From Macrobrachium rosenbergii (lineage: Eukaryota > Arthropoda > Malacostraca > Decapoda > Palaemonidae), in assembly GCF_040412425.1 (NCBI RefSeq), contig NC_089766.1:48903297-48967296 (forward strand): a DNA stretch of 64,000 nucleotides, in the 5' to 3' direction. The notes beneath the pieces are model-generated. The model was not told the origin of the DNA. It did not search any database and saw nothing but the letters and a program-made list of their open reading frames with translations. Positions 46,865 to 59,850 of the stretch are shown here, piece after piece. The translations under genes were made by a program, and so were the position numbers. Position 1 is the stretch's first letter. Every line of letters starts with the position of its first letter.

Positions 46865-47434
46865 TTATTGTATTTTAACCAACTCTAAGAAATAATTACG
46901 TGCAATCAGTCCACGTGCAGGAAAGTCTGAATTGAAACGATAAGAGTTCAGTTTAGCCTGACTGTTTCGTCCTCTACCGAAGAACCCTGACGACGGCAAT
47001 TTATCAGTAAGAAGTTTCCAACGTACAATGCAAACGATAGACTGCGATAGTTAGAAATCCATAAAACTAGTTGACAGGTGGTTCAACTGTAAGATGGCAG
47101 ATAACATGCTATCAATAATCTGTCAACGTTATTGTAAGATGCAGGCAATGTCGTATTGTAAATTAACGCATCATCCGCAACCTTTAATTGTAAGATACGT
47201 GTTGATAAAAAAAAAAAAAAAAAAAACATTCGTGACACTGCTAAATCGACCCCCACCCCTTCCCCCCCATCCTAATTCATGAACCTGAATTTTTTTTTTT
47301 CTTTGAACGTATTTCAATGGTAGTCCGTAGATTTAGCAATTGCTTAATCTGCATATGTCGTATATTTTTTTAGTGTCTCTCTGCGCCCAAAATGAATATC
47401 CAAAAAAGGACTTTATATAGTCCTTTTTTTCGCC

Positions 47435-47437
<3 letters not shown>
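46801..47437. other. spacer, no gene seen
   Basis: A TA tract lies at 46829-46865. The words GTAAGATG.. and ATTGTAAGATRC recur loosely at 47089-47201. Poly(A) at 47208-47226. No gene is seen. Confidence 0.4.

Positions 47438-47501
<64 letters not shown>
47438..47501 (+). repeat. (GT)n microsatellite
   Basis: About 32 GT units. Confidence 0.95.
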
Positions 47502-47504
<3 letters not shown>

Positions 47505-47659
47505 CCAGTTTAATGGAAGGGGTTGGTACAGCTGTACGCCACTACTTAAATATTCATAAGAAATAAAATAGCCGTGCTGAAGAAAAATCCCTACATACTT
47601 TCCCAATGTTTTTCTTTAATAATCCGTACACAAAAAACTCACATCTGCATTGGCTAGGA

Positions 47660-47921
47660 AGGCATTACTTAAGGCTCTTTGCAGCGTCCCTTCGACCCCT
47701 AGCTGCGACCCCTTTCATTCCTTTTACTGTACCTCCATTCACATTCTTTCTCCCAACTTACTTTCCACCCTCTCCTAACAATTGTTTCTTAGTGCAACTG
47801 CTTAGAGGTTTTCCTCCTGATACACTTGTCGAACCTTTCTACTCTCAATTTCCCTTGCAGCGCTGAATGACCTCATAGGTCCCAGCGATTGGCCTTTGGC
47901 CTAAACTTGATATTCTATCTT
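47660..47921 (-). mobile_element. R1 repeat
   Basis: Minus-strand copy from GGCATTACTTAAGG to TTGGCCTTTGGCCTAAACTT. The GTGCAC and terminal G-rich blocks are missing. A plus-strand frame crossing it is incidental. Confidence 0.82.
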
Positions 47922-48130
47922 CTATCTAATGAAAAATCTGTACACACTTTTCAAATTGTCTCTTTTTTTTTTAAATAATCCGTACATAAATGAACCTCAA
48001 ATCTACATTGGGTGGGGAAAGACGATATGATTTACAGAAATGTTAATAACATTGTATCGAGATAAGGATCATTCACAAAAGCAGTTTTCATACTTAAGCA
48101 GTCACGTATTGCATATTTCAGAAAGAATTG

Positions 48131-48330
48131 GATTTAGAATTTAGGCCAAAGGTCTATGAGGAGAGTGTTGAGGAAAGTAAGATGGAAGAAAGAGAATATG
48201 AAAGGAGGTACAGCAAAAGGAACGAAAGGGGTTGCAGCAGCTAGGGGCCTTAAGGAAGGCACGCTGCAAAGAACCTTCAAGTAATGCCCACAGCACCCCG
48301 AACGAGGTGCACTGTAGGCATTACTTAAGG
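48131..48330 (+). mobile_element. R1 repeat with internal deletion and snap-back 3' end
   Basis: TTTAGGCCAAAGGTCTATGA joins directly to GAGAGTGTTGAGGAAAG, so about 100 bp of R1 is missing. At the 3' end CCTTCAAGTAATGCCCACAG is followed after about 17 bp by CTGTAGGCATTACTTAAGG, its inverted complement. The end is folded back on itself. Confidence 0.8.
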
Positions 48331-48518
48331 TAGTGAAATTCCATTTGGAAATGAAGTCCATAAAAAACAAAAGAAGAAGAAGAAGAAGAAGAAACGAGAA
48401 CGAGCAGGTCCATAATTAGCGAAACGGCACCACCACAACAACATACGAGTAAGCCAACATATCACTGACATTGTGAGGACCCCTAAACCTGCGTATTTGC
48501 GAAGGGACTTTTATCAGT

Positions 48519-48582
<64 letters not shown>

Positions 48583-48850
48583 CTGCTCAGGGTCCTTGTC
48601 AGCAGAGGTGTAGGTACAGCGACCCTCCTCCAACCTTTGGCCAGGGGTACGGTTAACAAATGGAAACAAGTGGGGAAAGGTTTTCGTGTGTTTGTGTGTG
48701 TGAGTGAGTGTGTGTAGTCTGGAGATTACGCTTCTTACTGCTGTTATCAGATACTTGGTGCGGTGCTCCTCTCAAAATTGTGAGTTTGGGACTCCTCAGA
48801 TTAGTCACATTTGTAGGGTGTAAATGACGGCCGGGGAGGACGTAAACAAA
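48331..48850. repeat. spacer with (AAG)n and (AC)n arrays
   Basis: AAG run at 48371-48392 and (AC)31 at 48521-48582. The rest is unrecognised. Confidence 0.7.
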
Positions 48851-48851
48851 C

Positions 48852-48905
<54 letters not shown>

Positions 48906-49032
48906 GAAATTCACAACCTCGTGGAAAAGTTTGTGAAATAGAAATTCACAATTATATAGTAAAAAAATATATTACTAATGTTTTAACGTGAACACTGAAC
49001 AGTGTTCGAAAGTCTTTGCTTTTGTATTTTAA

Positions 49033-49091
<59 letters not shown>
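48851..49091 (+). repeat. two (TTA)n microsatellites
   Basis: About 17 units at 48851-48903 and about 19 units at 49034-49091. No LINE-A tail adjoins either. Confidence 0.9.
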
Positions 49092-49093
<2 letters not shown>

Positions 49094-49728
49094 TTAAGTC
49101 GCTGTCATTTTTTTATTTCAATAGCCTCAATATCAGAGGCATTAATTCTGCTACTATTAATTTTACGACAGTTTTAACATTAATGGTCATCATACTCGCC
49201 CACAGCCTTGATACTGTCATCGTTAATACTGTGTTAAGCAAGTTTTGGCTACGGTCATCAAAGCTTAAAAATGAACGTCCAACCAAGCGAAGTTTTTTTT
49301 TTTCTTTTCATAGTCACTGTTATTAACCCACTGTCACTACTGTCATACAATCAGAAATAATTGCAAGAAAAAGTAATGTGATTCAATGATACTGAGGCTT
49401 CGGGCCATTTCAAAAACTCGGGTTTTACCTGATATTAAGTTGAATCCTTGCAGATATCCAAATTTAAATTTTCCACCGTTTATTCAAGAGCACATCAGTT
49501 TGACAACACCGCAATAATGGCGATATGATGAAAATACTGAAGTATAATGTCTTCAACTAGACTTTCGTGAGAGGGTAACGTAACTTTTATTAGTTAGCTA
49601 AAACTCATGAGATCGACCACTTGAGATTCGGATGCCCAAGTAATAAGAGTGCTGCTTGAGATCTGGGATTAAGTCTGCCGATTTTTTCAGGTCCGTATAA
49701 TTTTCACGTGCGATATTTGGTCGTTGAT
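49092..49728. other. spacer, no gene seen
   Basis: Unique AT-biased sequence. Nothing recognised. Confidence 0.4.
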
Positions 49729-49737
49729 CACATACAG

Positions 49738-50056
49738 AATAGAATAGAACAGAATATAGAATTTAGGCCAAAGGCCAAGCGTTGGGACCTATAAGGTCAT
49801 TCAGCGCTGAAACTGAAATTTACAGTACAAAGGTTTGAAAGGTGTTAACATGAGGAAAACCTCAAAGCAGTTGCACTATGAAACAACTGTTACGAGAAGG
49901 TGGAAAGTACGATGGAAGAAAGAAAATATGAACGGAGGTACAGTAAAAGGAATGAAGGGGGTTGCAGCTAGGGGCCGAAGGTACGAAGACCATTAAGTAA
50001 TGCCTACAGTGCACCGCTTGAGGTGCACTGGGGGGACTAACCACCTACGGGTTAAA
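49738..50056 (+). mobile_element. R1 repeat, full length with target duplication
   Basis: Complete R1 preceded by AGAATAGAAC-type repeats. CACATACAG occurs at 49729-49737 and again at 50057-50065, a 9 bp direct repeat bounding the element. It carries the CCTCAAAGCAGTTGCACTAT subfamily variant. Confidence 0.88.
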
Positions 50057-50223
50057 CACATACAGGGATTTTATTATTATTTTTGCGAATGAGGAAGGAT
50101 TATAAAATGTGACTTTCTGTCTCGACTTAATGTCCTGTTGTCGTTACTTTGATGGTATGGGGACACTAGCCTACTGAGAGCAGAGGAAAGGCGTCAGAAA
50201 AGCGAATTTTATGTAAATGCACA

Positions 50224-50706
<483 letters not shown>

Positions 50707-50899
50707 TTCAATATGAGATAACAACACGACAGTATTCATCGTATTCGACACAAAAGGCTAATCAGCCGCAATCTTCCTTGCACTGTTGAGCTTTCCTAGA
50801 TATTAAGGAATTTACGTTCCAATGTCTCTCCCACACCATCTATTCTAGACAGTACCTCCTTGGTCTCTTCACAATCATTGAGTTATATACTCGTTTCAC

Positions 50900-51180
50900 C
50901 CCTGTAAGAGGGATAGTGCCGTCAGTGCACCTCACGCGGTGCACTGTAGGCATTACCTAAGGTTCTCTGCAGCGTTCCTTTCGCCCTTTCATTCCTTTTA
51001 CTGTACCTCCATTCATTTACTTTCTTCCATTTTGCTATTCACCTTCTTCTAACAATTGATTCACAGTGCAACGGGGAGGTTTTCCTCCTGCACCTTTCAA
51101 ACCTTTCTACTCTCAATTTCCAGCGCTGAATGACCTCACAGGTCCCAACGCTAGGCCTTTGGCATAAATTCTATAATCCA
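50900..51180 (-). mobile_element. R1 repeat, full length with target duplication
   Basis: Minus-strand R1 bounded by ATACTCGTTTCAC (50887-50899) and ATATTCGTTTCAC (51181-51193), a 13 bp duplication with one mismatch. The element carries all blocks from the CCCTGTAAGAGGG end to TTGGCATAAATTC. Confidence 0.9.
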
Positions 51181-51193
51181 ATATTCGTTTCAC

Positions 51194-51546
51194 TGTCGGC
51201 CCCCATTATCTCAGCATGACCTAACCAGCCATCCACATCCCCTTCACTACCTACAAACTTTGATACATCAACCTAAAAATAGAAAAATATACAATATCAT
51301 CGCCAAATTCACTTTTGCACTCTCATATGCACATATTCTAAAACAAGCTTCATTGTTATCATGTAATCTTAGATACTCTTTCTAATTACTGCCTTGTACT
51401 AAGCATCCTCAACCCCCTCTCAATTAAATATATATTAGATTTATCATAATATTTTTCGAAGCTCATCTTTTTCGTTCCCTCTCAAACTGCTCACATACTT
51501 GTTTCATAGTTGCTTTTTCATTATATCATTCCACCCGCTATTTTCC
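51194..51546. other. spacer, no gene seen
   Basis: C and T rich, similar in texture to 25.1-25.4 kb. It could be LINE-B-like untranslated sequence, but no motif proves it. Confidence 0.35.
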
Positions 51547-51638
51547 TAGGAGGGTAGTACGGCCAGTTGCACCTCACGCGAGGAACACTGTAGGCATTAA
51601 TTAAGGTTCTTTGCAGCGTCCCTTCGGCCACTTTCATT
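51547..51638 (-). mobile_element. R1 3'-end fragment
   Basis: Only the 3' third of R1 is present: GGAGGGTAGTACGGCC, CACTGTAGGCATTAATTAAG, TTTGCAGCGTCCCTTCGGCC, CTTTCATTCC. Confidence 0.8.
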
Positions 51639-51779
51639 CCATAAACTCAGTCTTGCCATTCTTCAGCTTCTTATATTTCCCTTCTTGTACCTCTATCAGT
51701 CACTTCCACTGATATCTCAGATTCATTTCAACCTTTCCTCTTTGAAAATACTCAGGCAGCCTCTCTTTCCTTCGCGTTC

Positions 51780-51956
51780 AACAATTCTTATATATTATAT
51801 GTGTATATGTATACATGTATACACACACATATATATATCGGTACATATATGCTTATATATACATATGTGTATACATATGTGTATTTATATTCATGTTTAT
51901 ATATGTATATCTATATATATTATATATATTTATATGTATAGTATATATATATATAT

Positions 51957-52013
<57 letters not shown>

Positions 52014-52014
52014 A

Positions 52015-52046
<32 letters not shown>

Positions 52047-52374
52047 TATGCATATGTATATGCACACACACATACACACGCAATCACAAATTTATGACAC
52101 ATCAAAGAAGTGCATTAAACTAGCAAATCAAGTCATACTGATAAAGCTTGCATAAAAATAGAAGTATACGTCATTTACAGCTAGCTGCTATTATTCGCAG
52201 TTCAGAAGAGAAAATATTAAACAAAAATATATTAAAAAGATTCAGAAGGAATAACCTCCATTCTAAAAACTAAATGTAACGTGCACAGACACTAAAACGC
52301 ACACACACATTATGTGTGTACTGTGTGTGTATGTATGTATGTATGTATGTATGTATGTATGTATGTATGTATGT
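51780..52374. repeat. TA-rich tracts and a (GTAT)n microsatellite
   Basis: Cryptic TA, GTAT and CATA sequence from 51788 to 52060 includes pure (TA)n at about 51962-52010. (GTAT)12 lies at 52328-52374. In between, 52061-52327 shows nothing recognisable. Confidence 0.85.
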
Positions 52375-52740
52375 AGACAACGTACATTTCAAATTAAAAA
52401 TTTCACCCCAAATATTTCAGTGTAGAAAAAAAATCATTTTAAATTGGAAATGAGTTATCCTTTACACTCTATTTGACGGCGAAAATTCCATGCAACGAAG
52501 AGCAATAATACTGTCTTAAACAGTACATTGGAATATTTTTTCAAATATAATATTTCTTAAGACTTTTAATGTAAGTACAATTGAATCTTATATGATATCG
52601 CAGTGTGCAGTGTTCTACGGGTCACTTAAAATGCAAAACAGGAAATAGGTGAATTTCGCCACGCAGTTAACGTCAAAAACGTTACAGAATAGTCCTACAG
52701 CAACATTCACGAATAAATTACGTGAATCAGCTATATAACT

Positions 52741-52893
52741 GAGCATAAATGGAGTAATGAAATTATTATTCACAAATGCTTTTTCTTTCTGTCAACATTA
52801 CCCTCTTAATAAAGATACTTAAGCATAAATGGAATGGTGAAATTACTGTATTATTCATAAATGCTTTTTTTTTAACATTACCGCCCTTAATAA
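52741..52893 (+). repeat. ~80 bp tandem duplication
   Basis: GAGCATAAATGGAGTAATGA to AACATTACCCTCTTAATAA is repeated as AGCATAAATGGAATGGTGAA to AACATTACCGCCCTTAATAA. Confidence 0.85.
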
Positions 52894-53040
52894 TGAGAGT
52901 TCATGTTGTAACGACCTATGAATGGATGCTCGCAGCTCCAAAGGTTTGGGATATGGGCGCCGAAATAAATCCAAAGAAAGTAACTATTTTTAACAACTTG
53001 TAGATAAAAGAAACGAACTCCTACTTACTTGGCTTGCTTT

Positions 53041-53136
53041 GGGATGGAGATGGGGGCGAGGGTGGGGGTTTGGGAGGGGACTGAGGTGGGGGAGGGATGT
53101 CTTAGTTAGGGCCGGATGTGTGAACAGAGAAACATC

Positions 53137-53209
<73 letters not shown>

Positions 53210-53297
53210 GACAAGTGTGTTAGAGACATGGGGATAGAGACGAGACAATAAGAATGAAAACTAAGGAATAATTGTAATAAGATGAAGCAGAGTACGA

Positions 53298-53338
<41 letters not shown>
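53041..53338 (+). repeat. G-run cluster and two (GA)n microsatellites
   Basis: 53041-53097 has seven or more runs of three to five G. (GA)n covers 53141-53206 and 53300-53338. Confidence 0.88.
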
Positions 53339-53341
<3 letters not shown>

Positions 53342-53466
53342 CGATATTGATATGCCAAGCCTATCAATACGCAGAACTAGTCAGTGGGAAAAAATATATA
53401 TATAAAAAGTTCGGCCACAACACAAATCACTGGCACCCACATATAGGGCAAACAGAGTTCTGAGGA

Positions 53467-54125
53467 GGAGACCCATCCATTAACTGATCATGCTTACCCA
53501 TCCAATAACTGATCACACTCACCCATCCAATAACTGATCGCACACACCCATCCAATAACCGATCACACACACCCATCCAATAAATGATCACACTCCCCCA
53601 TCCTATAAATGATCACACTCACCCATCCTATAACTGATGAATACACTCACACATCCAGTAACTGATCACACTCACCCATCCAGTAACTGATCACACTCAC
53701 CCATCCAATAACTGATGACACACATACACCCATCCAATAACTGATCGCACTCACCCATCCAATAACCGATCGCACTCACCTATCCAATAACTGATCACAC
53801 ACACCTATCCAATAACAGATTGCACTCACCCATCCAATAACTGATCACATTCCCCCATCCAATAACCAATCACACACACACCCATCCAATAACTAATCAC
53901 ACTCACCCATCCAATAACCAGTCACACACACCCATCCAATAACTGTTCACACATGAATAACTAATCACACTCACCCATCCAATAACCAATCACACACACA
54001 CCCATCCAATAACTGATCACACACACCCATCCAATAACCAATCACACACACCCATCCAATAACCAATCACACACACCCATCCAATAACCGATCACACACT
54101 CACCCATCCAATATCTGATCTCACT
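53467..54125 (+). repeat. 24-25 bp minisatellite, about 26 copies
   Basis: The unit is CACCCATCCAATAACTGATC followed by ACACT or ACACA. CACA-rich junctions expand in some copies. Confidence 0.95.
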
Positions 54126-54575
54126 CTACGTCCCTTAATCTCTAGTCCACCTTATGCCCCTTTATATTTGAAGGCTCAATCAACTGCCCGTCTTCAATCT
54201 CGTTTCTTAGACTTACAATACCGCCGATTTACTAATTCTTTTCATTTCGTCCATAATATGACCAACGCACACGGAACGACAGATAAGGTGCAACACGAAC
54301 AAATAACCGCCATGATGCAACGTTCCTTATATAACATGACACAAATTCAGTGAAAAATAAATCAGCCGCAACAAAAACATCGATAAGTGGCGCCATGTTT
54401 GATTTTTTTTTTTTTCTTCCCACCCGGGAACAAACCACACTGAATGACACCACAAACAGGCACACGATTTTAATACCGAGTTATTAATTGATGAGATAAA
54501 ATATTCAGGCAACAAAGACTCATGGCGGGGTCGTATCGGAACAAAGGAAAAATTAAACCTACTACCTACTACAAA

Positions 54576-54633
<58 letters not shown>

Positions 54634-56017
54634 CTAGGTGCACGGAGTATGATCCAAGGATGATTTAGGTGCAAAACCAAAGTCACACTTCTCCGGGACG
54701 CTCCATCACTTGAAAAGACGATCAGGAATTATTTATCTTATTTTGGAACATTCATTCTTCCTCTTGTTGATGATAAAAGTAAAAGTCACTGACAGTATAA
54801 AAGACGACCGGAAAAATATATATAAAGTCGTGCGACTGAATGCAAAATAGGATTTTGAACTGGTTATTCATCGTATACAAGCTGGGGTTTTGAAGGTCAT
54901 GAATAACTGTTTCATTACTCTCCCAATAAACAAACGCTCGCCTACGTTAATACAAACATGCTCCGCACTTACAAACACGCTGCATAACTGCCTCTGTTTG
55001 CGAGCAAACAGTCACAACGTACAAAGTTCACATGAAAAATTTAAACTTCTAATTGTAAAAAAAAAATCTGATTTGGACATGCGATATTCAAATTATTAAA
55101 TCAATAAATCAGGATTATTTTCACCCATTTTCCTCCCTCGCGGGAGGGACCTTAATCTTTTGCCACTCTTAACCTACACACATAAAACGAGCAGTAATAC
55201 AAATAAAAAAGTTGATGGGCGTAGCATAAATTAACGTGGACTTTGGTAGACTCATCCTTTCACTAAAGAATTATTTTTTACCTCCAAAACTTAAAAAGTG
55301 GCTATTCAGTCATTTTAAAATATTTTCCTTTCACGAACGCTGCTGCAACATGGACAACAGTCGATAATAAGACACCGACGTCCCCTGCTGGATAAGTGCT
55401 TTTGAGATGTGCGGTTAGAATTTAAGGTTAATATCGCATTTTGAATTTTGACAAACCCTTAAAGGGTTACCGCTTACAAGGTTACTCTGCCTAGAAGGTA
55501 CCTTGAGAGGCACTTAATTGACGGTACTGAAGGTTCTTTGCACCGTCCCCTCAACCCAAGCGACACTTTTCTGCTTTGTGCGAAAGATTCCATCTGGGGC
55601 CTTTAGCCTGTTGCACTTTAGTTTATCTCGTATCCTTAATTCGGCTCTCTTTCACTTTTACAAAAAAGTTCCCATGTTAAAACAAATCCTTCGGGCGATC
55701 GACCCCTGTGAGAGCCTAGCTTTTTGACTCATGGACTTGTTAAACTATCCGACAATAACAATAATTAATGGAATATATATAAGAAGTACACCCATTCCTT
55801 TCATCAAAATGACGGCAAAATGAAGGGATTAAGACGGCAAGTCCGGCGTCAAGAATACTGACGCCAAGTCTTGATCGTAAGGACGTCACGTACGGTCCCA
55901 AAGTTAAGGCTTAAAGTACTTTCATATCGCATACCCGTATAGTGACCAGTTATGAGAAAGAGGCCGTGTTCCTTCGATAAACTGCAGCCTTAGTGAGACC
56001 AGACCCACTGAAGAAAA
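54126..56017. other. 1.9 kb without a gene; (GA)n array inside
   Basis: (GA)24 at 54581-54629. An R1-like scrap (GACGGTACTGAAGGTTCTTT) lies near 55520. Frames at 54168, 54890 and 55518 have no recognisable domains. Confidence 0.4.
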
Positions 56018-56030
56018 ATCAGGCTTCCAA

Positions 56031-56327
56031 CACCGTAGGTGGGTAGTGCCGTCAGTGCACCTCGTGCCGTGCACTGTAGGCATTACTTAAGGTTCTTTGC
56101 AGCGTCCCTTCCTTAGGCCCCTAGTTGCAACCCCTTTCATTCCTTTCACTGTACTTCAATCTTACTTTGCACCTTCTCCTACCAATTGCTTAATAGTGCA
56201 ACTGTGAGGTTTTCCCTCTGTTACACCTTTCAAATCTTTTCACTCTCAATTTCCCTTTCAGCGCTGGATGGCCTCATTGGTCCCAGTGCTTGGCCTTTGG
56301 CCTAAATTCGATGTTCTACTATATTCT
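56031..56327 (-). mobile_element. R1 repeat, full length with perfect target duplication
   Basis: Bounded by ATCAGGCTTCCAA at 56018-56030 and again at 56328-56340, a perfect 13 bp duplication in unique sequence. This gives exact element limits: a 5' end at AGAATATAGTAGAACATCG (minus strand) and a 3' end without poly(A) at the CCTACGGTG side. Confidence 0.95.
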
Positions 56328-56378
56328 ATCAGGCTTCCAAGGTCTGGTGCAAGTTTCATAGGTACCAGGCTACTTTAA

Positions 56379-56381
<3 letters not shown>

Positions 56382-56455
<74 letters not shown>
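56382..56455 (+). repeat. (GA)n microsatellite
   Basis: About 37 GA units, about 40 bp after the R1 target duplication. Confidence 0.95.
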
Positions 56456-56457
<2 letters not shown>

Positions 56458-56582
56458 CTTTCGTTCTACGCAACGATAATCATGGATGCTTGAGTGATTC
56501 GTGATTTCCAGTTGCCACATTCAGTTCTCCAGGTGATCATTAACCATTCTCTCTTTTCATAGAAAGAATAAAATACAATACA

Positions 56583-56812
56583 GGATTCAGGCCAAAGGCT
56601 AAGCGCTGGGACCTACGAAGTCATTCAGCGCTGAAAGGGAACACTGGCAGTAAGAAGATTTGATCAAGTGTAACGGGAGGAAACCCTCGCAGTTGCACCA
56701 GAAAACAATTGTTAGAGAGGGTGGAAAGTCAGGTGGAAGAAAGAGAATATGAACGGAGGTACAGTAAAAGGAATGAAAGAGGTTGCGGCTGGGGGCCTAA
56801 GGAAGGAACTCG
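56583..56812 (+). mobile_element. R1 repeat, 3'-truncated
   Basis: From TTCAGGCCAAAGGCTAAGCG to GGGGCCTAAGGAAGGAAC. The TGCCTACAGTG block and end are missing. Confidence 0.82.
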
Positions 56813-57206
56813 CTATGAACAATGAACCAATTAAATATATTAACAATACACATTCAGGCGTTCTCTTCCGAGATACGTAGTTACTGGAAGGTCCTGTAAA
56901 AGCAAGAGGACATTATGCAGTAAATTGTAAATTCCCCTTTTTTTTTTTTTTACAGCATTATGAAACACCACTGAACAATTTCTGCTTTTTCTTTTCGTAG
57001 TGAAAGGCGATTTCACTGATTTGAAAAAAAGAAACTATCACATTATTGTAACGTACAGGCAGGTACTTTCTTTGCATTTTACCGAAACACGTGGTGAAAA
57101 AATATGAACATGCTTAATTTGGTAAATAAAATAAATAAAAAGCAAACAGACATAAAATTAATAGGTTAAGAATACTTCGTCACACAGCGGCATCCTTCAT
57201 AAGTTG

Positions 57207-57209
<3 letters not shown>
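56813..57209. other. spacer, no gene seen
   Basis: AT-rich unique sequence. Confidence 0.4.
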
Positions 57210-57280
<71 letters not shown>

Positions 57281-57600
57281 ATCCTGACGATTTCAAAAAC
57301 ATCACTGATCTTAATTTACCAAGAATCCATCTAGTGTCCATGTCTGCTCTTTCTACACGTACAGAATTATACATACATACATACATACATACATATACAG
57401 ACATATATATGTGTGTATATGTATGTATGTATGTACACACATATATATATATGTGTGTGTGTATCAGCATCAGGATATACAAATAAATTACCATAACATA
57501 CCAAATACACATTTAGGTGTACATACATATATACATACATGCATGCATGCATGCATACATATACATGCATACATACATATAATATATATATGTACAGCAT
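57210..57600. repeat. (GA)n array and CATA/GTAT-rich tracts
   Basis: (GA)34 at about 57210-57277. Cryptic CATA, GCATGCATGCATGCAT and TA tracts run from 57368 to 57600. Confidence 0.9.
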
Positions 57601-58178
57601 ATATATTAAGAACACCACAGAAATCCTATACATAACAACGCCCCAAAACGCCAACCCCAACCCTGGAACCACGTAAAATCTAGCTTTGCATTTTAACGTT
57701 CAAATCTCGAAGCATGGGCGATACTCCACGACCCCGACCGGCTGAAAAATCAAAGAATAAAAAATAAAAAGAAGAAGAATATTGAGCAACGTATCTGAAA
57801 GCGTAGCACAGGATGTGGTACCAGCACCAACCATTCGGGCTAATATACCGGGAGTTTCTGAAACGACGCTCGTCATTGTAGTGGCCTTAGGTTTCTAAAA
57901 TGAGGGTTGCCGCTGGGTGACCTTTGGCCACTGGCCGAAGGCTGGCTCGTTAGCTTAGCTAGATTAGCTGGCTAGCTAGTTAGTAGCCTTGTCAACAATG
58001 AGTCATCAACGTTCATAGCGAGCGTCCTCGGCTCATCAGGGTCTGACGTCATTCATCTGTTATTCGAGATGTAGATTCGTGATTGTTATATTCTTCACTT
58101 TTGTGAGTAAATGTGCTTTTAAGTGAAAGTACCGGATTTGTTTTGAAAAAGGGAAATCATTTCGTATTCTGTTTTTTT
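57601..58178. other. spacer, no gene seen
   Basis: Includes a run of TTAGC/TAGCTAG words at 57950-57985. No gene is recognised. Confidence 0.4.
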
Positions 58179-58536
58179 AGTTTTCTCCAAAAGATATCTA
58201 TTATTAAAAAGGCTATTTGTCTGTCCGTCCGCACTTCTTCTGTCCGCCCTCAGATCCTAAAAACTGCTGAGGCTAGAGGGCTGCAAATCGGTATGTTGAT
58301 CATCCACCCTCCAATCACCAAACATGCCAAATTGCAGCCCTCCAGCCTCGGTAGTTTTTATTTTATTTTAAGCTGAAGTTAGCCATAACCGTGCGTCTTG
58401 CACCGCTATAGGTGCCAACAACACAGGCCACCACCGGGTCGTGGGTGAGAGTTTCATGGGCCGTGGCTGAGACTTTCATACAGCATTACACGCTGTACAG
58501 ACAACTCGATTGCGCCGGAGAAACGTCGGCGCATTT
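58179..58536 (-). mobile_element. FB1 foldback element copy E
   Basis: Minus-strand copy. AGTTTTCTCC at 58179 corresponds to the FB1 right end, then TGTCTGTCCGTCCGCAC, the inner palindrome around 58268-58358, GGGCCGTGGCTGAGAC, and GATTGCGCCGGAGAAACG at the other end. Confidence 0.87.
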
Positions 58537-58549
58537 TTTACTTGTTTTA

Positions 58550-58862
58550 TTATGCGAGTCAACTATTGCCTAAGTGTGTCACGCAAACAAACAACACTGT
58601 TTTTGTTTCCACAACTTCAGCGGATTTGGAAAGTCATTAGACAATAACAACAAATTGAAAGGTTCTAATGATTTCAACTAATGAGTTTCCGCTTCTGCAT
58701 TGATAATCGTCTCCCTCCATATATATTATTTACAATAATAATGTTTTTGACTCTGGAGTGCAGTAGCTTCAAACTGACGGAACCAAAAACAGCGCTGCAT
58801 TATTTACAGACTAACTTTGTTTGCATGACACACTTGGGCCAGAGATGACTCGCATACTAAAA
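58550..58862. repeat. ~80 bp inverted repeat next to FB1
   Basis: 58550-58625 (TATGCGAGTCAAC, AAGTGTGTCACGCAAACAAA) is the inverted complement of 58778-58862 (TTTGTTTGCATGACACACTT, GACTCGCATA). The spacer is about 150 bp. It may be a separate foldback or a flank duplicated with FB1. Confidence 0.8.
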
Positions 58863-59193
58863 AAAAAAAAAAAAAACAGCATACTGAATTATTTTCCTTT
58901 GTCATAACATATCCGGTATTTTTACTTAATGCATTATTTACTAACGTGACTCAAAACATTGTGGGCAAACTGCACAATAAAATTGAAAGTCTTCATTCTG
59001 TTTGACACTTAACTTGTGCAGGCAGTGACGCGGAGCCCAAACCCGGGAACTTAGAATGAACTGATTTTCCAAACATTTGAAAATTTCTTAAAAAAATACA
59101 AATTGGTCTAAATCGGAACCCCAGTGTGACCGCCAAGTTCTCCCAAAGGAAAACTACATAAAGACGTCTAGCAAATAAACTGTAGTTTTAGAA
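58863..59193. other. spacer, no gene seen
   Basis: Poly(A) at about 58859-58876, then unique sequence. Confidence 0.4.
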
Positions 59194-59512
59194 CAGAATA
59201 TGGAATTCAGGCCAGAGGCCAAGCGCTGAGACCTATGAGGTCATTCATCAGCGCTGAAAGGGAAATTGGCAGTAAGAGGGTTCGAAAGGTGTAACGGGAG
59301 GAAAACCTCGCAGTTGCACTATGAAATAACTGTTAGGAGAGGAAGGATAGCAAGGTGAAAGAGAATATGAATGGAGGTACAGTAAAAGGAATGAAAGGGG
59401 TTGCAGCTAGGGGCTCAAGGAAGGGACACTGCGAAGAACCTTTAGTAATAATGCCTACAGTGCACCCCGTGAAATGCACTGACGGCACTATCCCCCTACG
59501 GGAGTAAACCAC
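59194..59512 (+). mobile_element. R1 repeat, near full length
   Basis: AACAGAATATGGAATTCAGG to TATCCCCCTACGGG, with a TCA duplication in the CATTCATCAGCGCTGAAAG hairpin. Confidence 0.85.
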
Positions 59513-59684
59513 AAAAGCTCTCAACGTTGATGACTGAGGATTTAAAAACACGAAAGTACTGACTTGAGATAGCACCAGTTTCCTGTTAAGCGTGTCATTA
59601 AGTCAACATAAGTAATCTCAACTGACGAGTTGCGAACGAACATCGCAAACTGCTTGGGTTAAGCCTCAAACAACTACGTTTAGC

Positions 59685-59850
59685 CCCATATTCCGTTCCC
59701 TAGCTGCAACCCCTTTCATTCCTTTTACTTTACCTCCGTTCATATTCTCTTTCTTCCCTCTTACTTCCCTTAACCCTCTCCTAACAACTGGTTCAAAGTG
59801 CAACTGCGAGGTTTTCCTACTGTTACACCTCTCAAACCTCCTTGCTGTTC
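59685..59850 (-). mobile_element. R1 internal fragment
   Basis: Minus strand: CTAGCTGCAACCCCTTTC through CTGCGAGGTTTTCCTACTG to CTCTCAAACCTCC. Both ends are missing. Confidence 0.8.
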
